64,000 bases of DNA, from positions 1 through 64,000 of the forward strand of contig NZ_CANMDS010000005.1 of NCBI RefSeq assembly GCF_947496725.1, read 5' to 3'. The notes under the pieces were generated by a model that searched no databases, had not been told where the DNA came from, and was given only the letters and a program-made list of their open reading frames with translations. Source of the stretch: an uncultured Dokdonia sp. (lineage in GTDB: Bacteria > Bacteroidota > Bacteroidia > Flavobacteriales > Flavobacteriaceae). Of this stretch, positions 62,851 through 64,000 are shown piece by piece; the stretch's first letter is position 1; every line of letters starts with the position of its first letter. The position numbers were made by a program, and so were the translations under genes.

Positions 62851-64000
62851 TTACTTTATCTTATAAGTTACCTCTGTTGCAGGTTGTAATGTGTAGTTTG
62901 TATCAATACCATCTTGAGTGACAATAATCGCTACTTTTTTGCCACTTAGTAGCGTGATGGTTAATTCTTGATTGTTTACTTGAGTCATTATATCTGCCCC
63001 TTCTGGAATTTCAATATTTATTGTGTCAATAATCGCTTTTGAAATATTAAAGTAAATGGAGGTGTTTCCTTTAGATAGTATTTTTATACTGCCATTATGA
63101 AGTGACCACCCTTTTAAAGATGGGTTTTTATCAGTCTCTAGTATGCGGGTGTCATAAGTGCTATAAGGATAAAGTACAGTAATAAAACTATGTGATGCTT
63201 CTCCTTCTTTAGAAACGGTAGACCACTGTTTTCCTCTTTTTCCAGAAGTAGTTACACGATCCACCTTATTGAGTTGGTAAATATCTAGACCGCTTCCGTT
63301 AGAAAAATTAGAACGTAAGAGTTCGGCACCATTTTCTGTGGTGTAGTGACCTTGCCATTGTTGCTTATAGATATGTGCTTCTTTAGCGTAAAAATTATCT
63401 TTCACGATCCAAAAATCACCTTCTACAGAGATTACTTGTCTTGTGTATGTAACCCCTTTTTCCTCAAAGCCATCGTGGCTGCCTATAAAGAGATCTATAG
63501 ATTCGTTAGAGAGCCACCCCAGCACCTTAGGTTCGGGAAGACTTTTAAATTTACCAAAACCACTTCCTCCTTTATTAGATGTGTAGTCTTTACCTTGAAG
63601 TATGTTGTCTGCAAGTGCAACATTTTTTACTTCACTATTTTTAAATAGTTCTAGGTCATCTAGTGAGTAGCGTACCTGGTAATTAGGTAAAATTACGTGC
63701 TCATTTGCCATTGCTTGTATGCCTAGCATATCACCGTGCTGGTGGTCTGGCTTGTCTTTATCTAGACCTGCAGATATTATGAGCATTTTATCACTAGCCT
63801 TCCAGCCTTCTCTCATTATATAATAGCCTGTGTCTTTAAAAGCATATGACTTTGTTTCTGGTGGTGTTGCTTTTATAGATTTTAATCCTTCTAGTTGATT
63901 ACGGCTTAGGTACCATAAATACTTAGGTTGTACTGCTTGCTTTGCAAAATGTCCTATTGCTGGATCATCAAATAATAGGTAGCCTAGTGTAAGCGTCCCA
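62851..64000 (-). CDS. Heparinase II/III-family lyase, C-terminal part (5' end outside window)
   Basis: The frame stays open to the window edge; the ATG at 63816 is internal, because the segment before it (KDTGYYIMREGW) is the usual heparinase II/III motif. About 383 residues are visible: DHQHGDMLGIQAMANEHVILPNY, a His/Asp-containing strand set, a SHDGFEEKGVTYTRQVISVEGDFWIVKDNF segment and a beta-rich C-terminus. It resembles the C-terminal domains of alginate-related lyases of the PL15/PL17/PL12 superfamily. It lies 6 bp before the PL17 gene, so an alginate role is likely; the exact family cannot be set without the N-terminal part. Confidence 0.82.
   Translation of the reverse strand, partial: GTLTLGYLLFDDPAIGHFAKQAVQPKYLWYLSRNQLEGLKSIKATPPETKSYAFKDTGYYIMREGWKASDKMLIISAGLDKDKPDHQHGDMLGIQAMANEHVILPNYQVRYSLDDLELFKNSEVKNVALADNILQGKDYTSNKGGSGFGKFKSLPEPKVLGWLSNESIDLFIGSHDGFEEKGVTYTRQVISVEGDFWIVKDNFYAKEAHIYKQQWQGHYTTENGAELLRSNFSNGSGLDIYQLNKVDRVTTSGKRGKQWSTVSKEGEASHSFITVLYPYSTYDTRILETDKNPSLKGWSLHNGSIKILSKGNTSIYFNISKAIIDTINIEIPEGADIMTQVNNQELTITLLSGKKVAIIVTQDGIDTNYTLQPATEVTYKIK

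Overview
The window looks like a chromosomal segment of a marine Flavobacteriaceae bacterium (Bacteroidota), plausibly Dokdonia or a close relative. The grounds are an AT-rich sequence, type IX secretion hallmarks (a CHU_C/type B sorting domain and a PorP/SprF protein), SusC/SusD pairs, Bacteroidota-type promoters (TTG, about 19 bases, TAnnTTTG), and an alginate-utilisation locus. The genus is an inference.

Layout. 1-8.4 kb: the 3' part of a giant Calx-beta repeat surface protein, then a PorP/SprF-like and an OmpA-like protein, a typical adhesin/secretion cluster. 8.5-14.4 kb: DUF456 protein, then BlaI repressor, two tandem near-duplicate M56 sensor peptidases with TonB-type C-termini, a TPR protein and a TonB-like lipoprotein. 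14.4-19.4 kb: glycosyltransferase plus flippase-like membrane protein, ruvC, hemW, a cyclase-family hydrolase and a monooxygenase-like protein. 19.6-27.6 kb: alpha-2-macroglobulin lipoprotein plus penicillin-binding protein 1C. 27.6-38.8 kb: small enzymes (CYTH, two VOC, NAD(P)-binding), dinB, DUF4407, a mechanosensitive channel, a second BlaI/M56 module with a clear operator pair, and an M20 dipeptidase.

38.9-48.9 kb: tRNA-Leu(UAG) followed by a 9.5-kb cassette bounded by imperfect direct repeats of about 200-245 bp, each carrying a terminator hairpin. The cassette holds an HxlR regulator divergent from a nine-gene operon (nitroreductase, alpha/beta hydrolase, two SnoaL-like proteins, a monooxygenase-like protein, an acetolactate-decarboxylase-like lipoprotein, a carboxymuconolactone decarboxylase/beta-propeller fusion, a quinone-oxidoreductase-like MDR protein and an aldehyde dehydrogenase). 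It ends in a DUF6428-like pseudogene cut off at the right repeat. This is the best candidate for an undescribed system: an electrophile/quinone-responsive, partly envelope-located detoxification or catabolic pathway.

48.9-64 kb: an alginate locus, all on the minus strand: a heparinase-like lyase (runs off the window), PL17 lyase, KdgF, SusC, SusD, PKD lipoprotein, PL7 lyase, GntR regulator, MFS transporter, DEH reductase-like SDR, KdgK and KdgA. Together they can depolymerise alginate outside the cell, import oligomers, cut them to unsaturated uronates, linearise, reduce, phosphorylate and split them to pyruvate and glyceraldehyde-3-phosphate.

Over the whole window lies a dispersed palindrome, GCTTTCGCGAAAGC, present 14 times exactly, 11 of them inside genes in all reading frames, plus degenerate copies.
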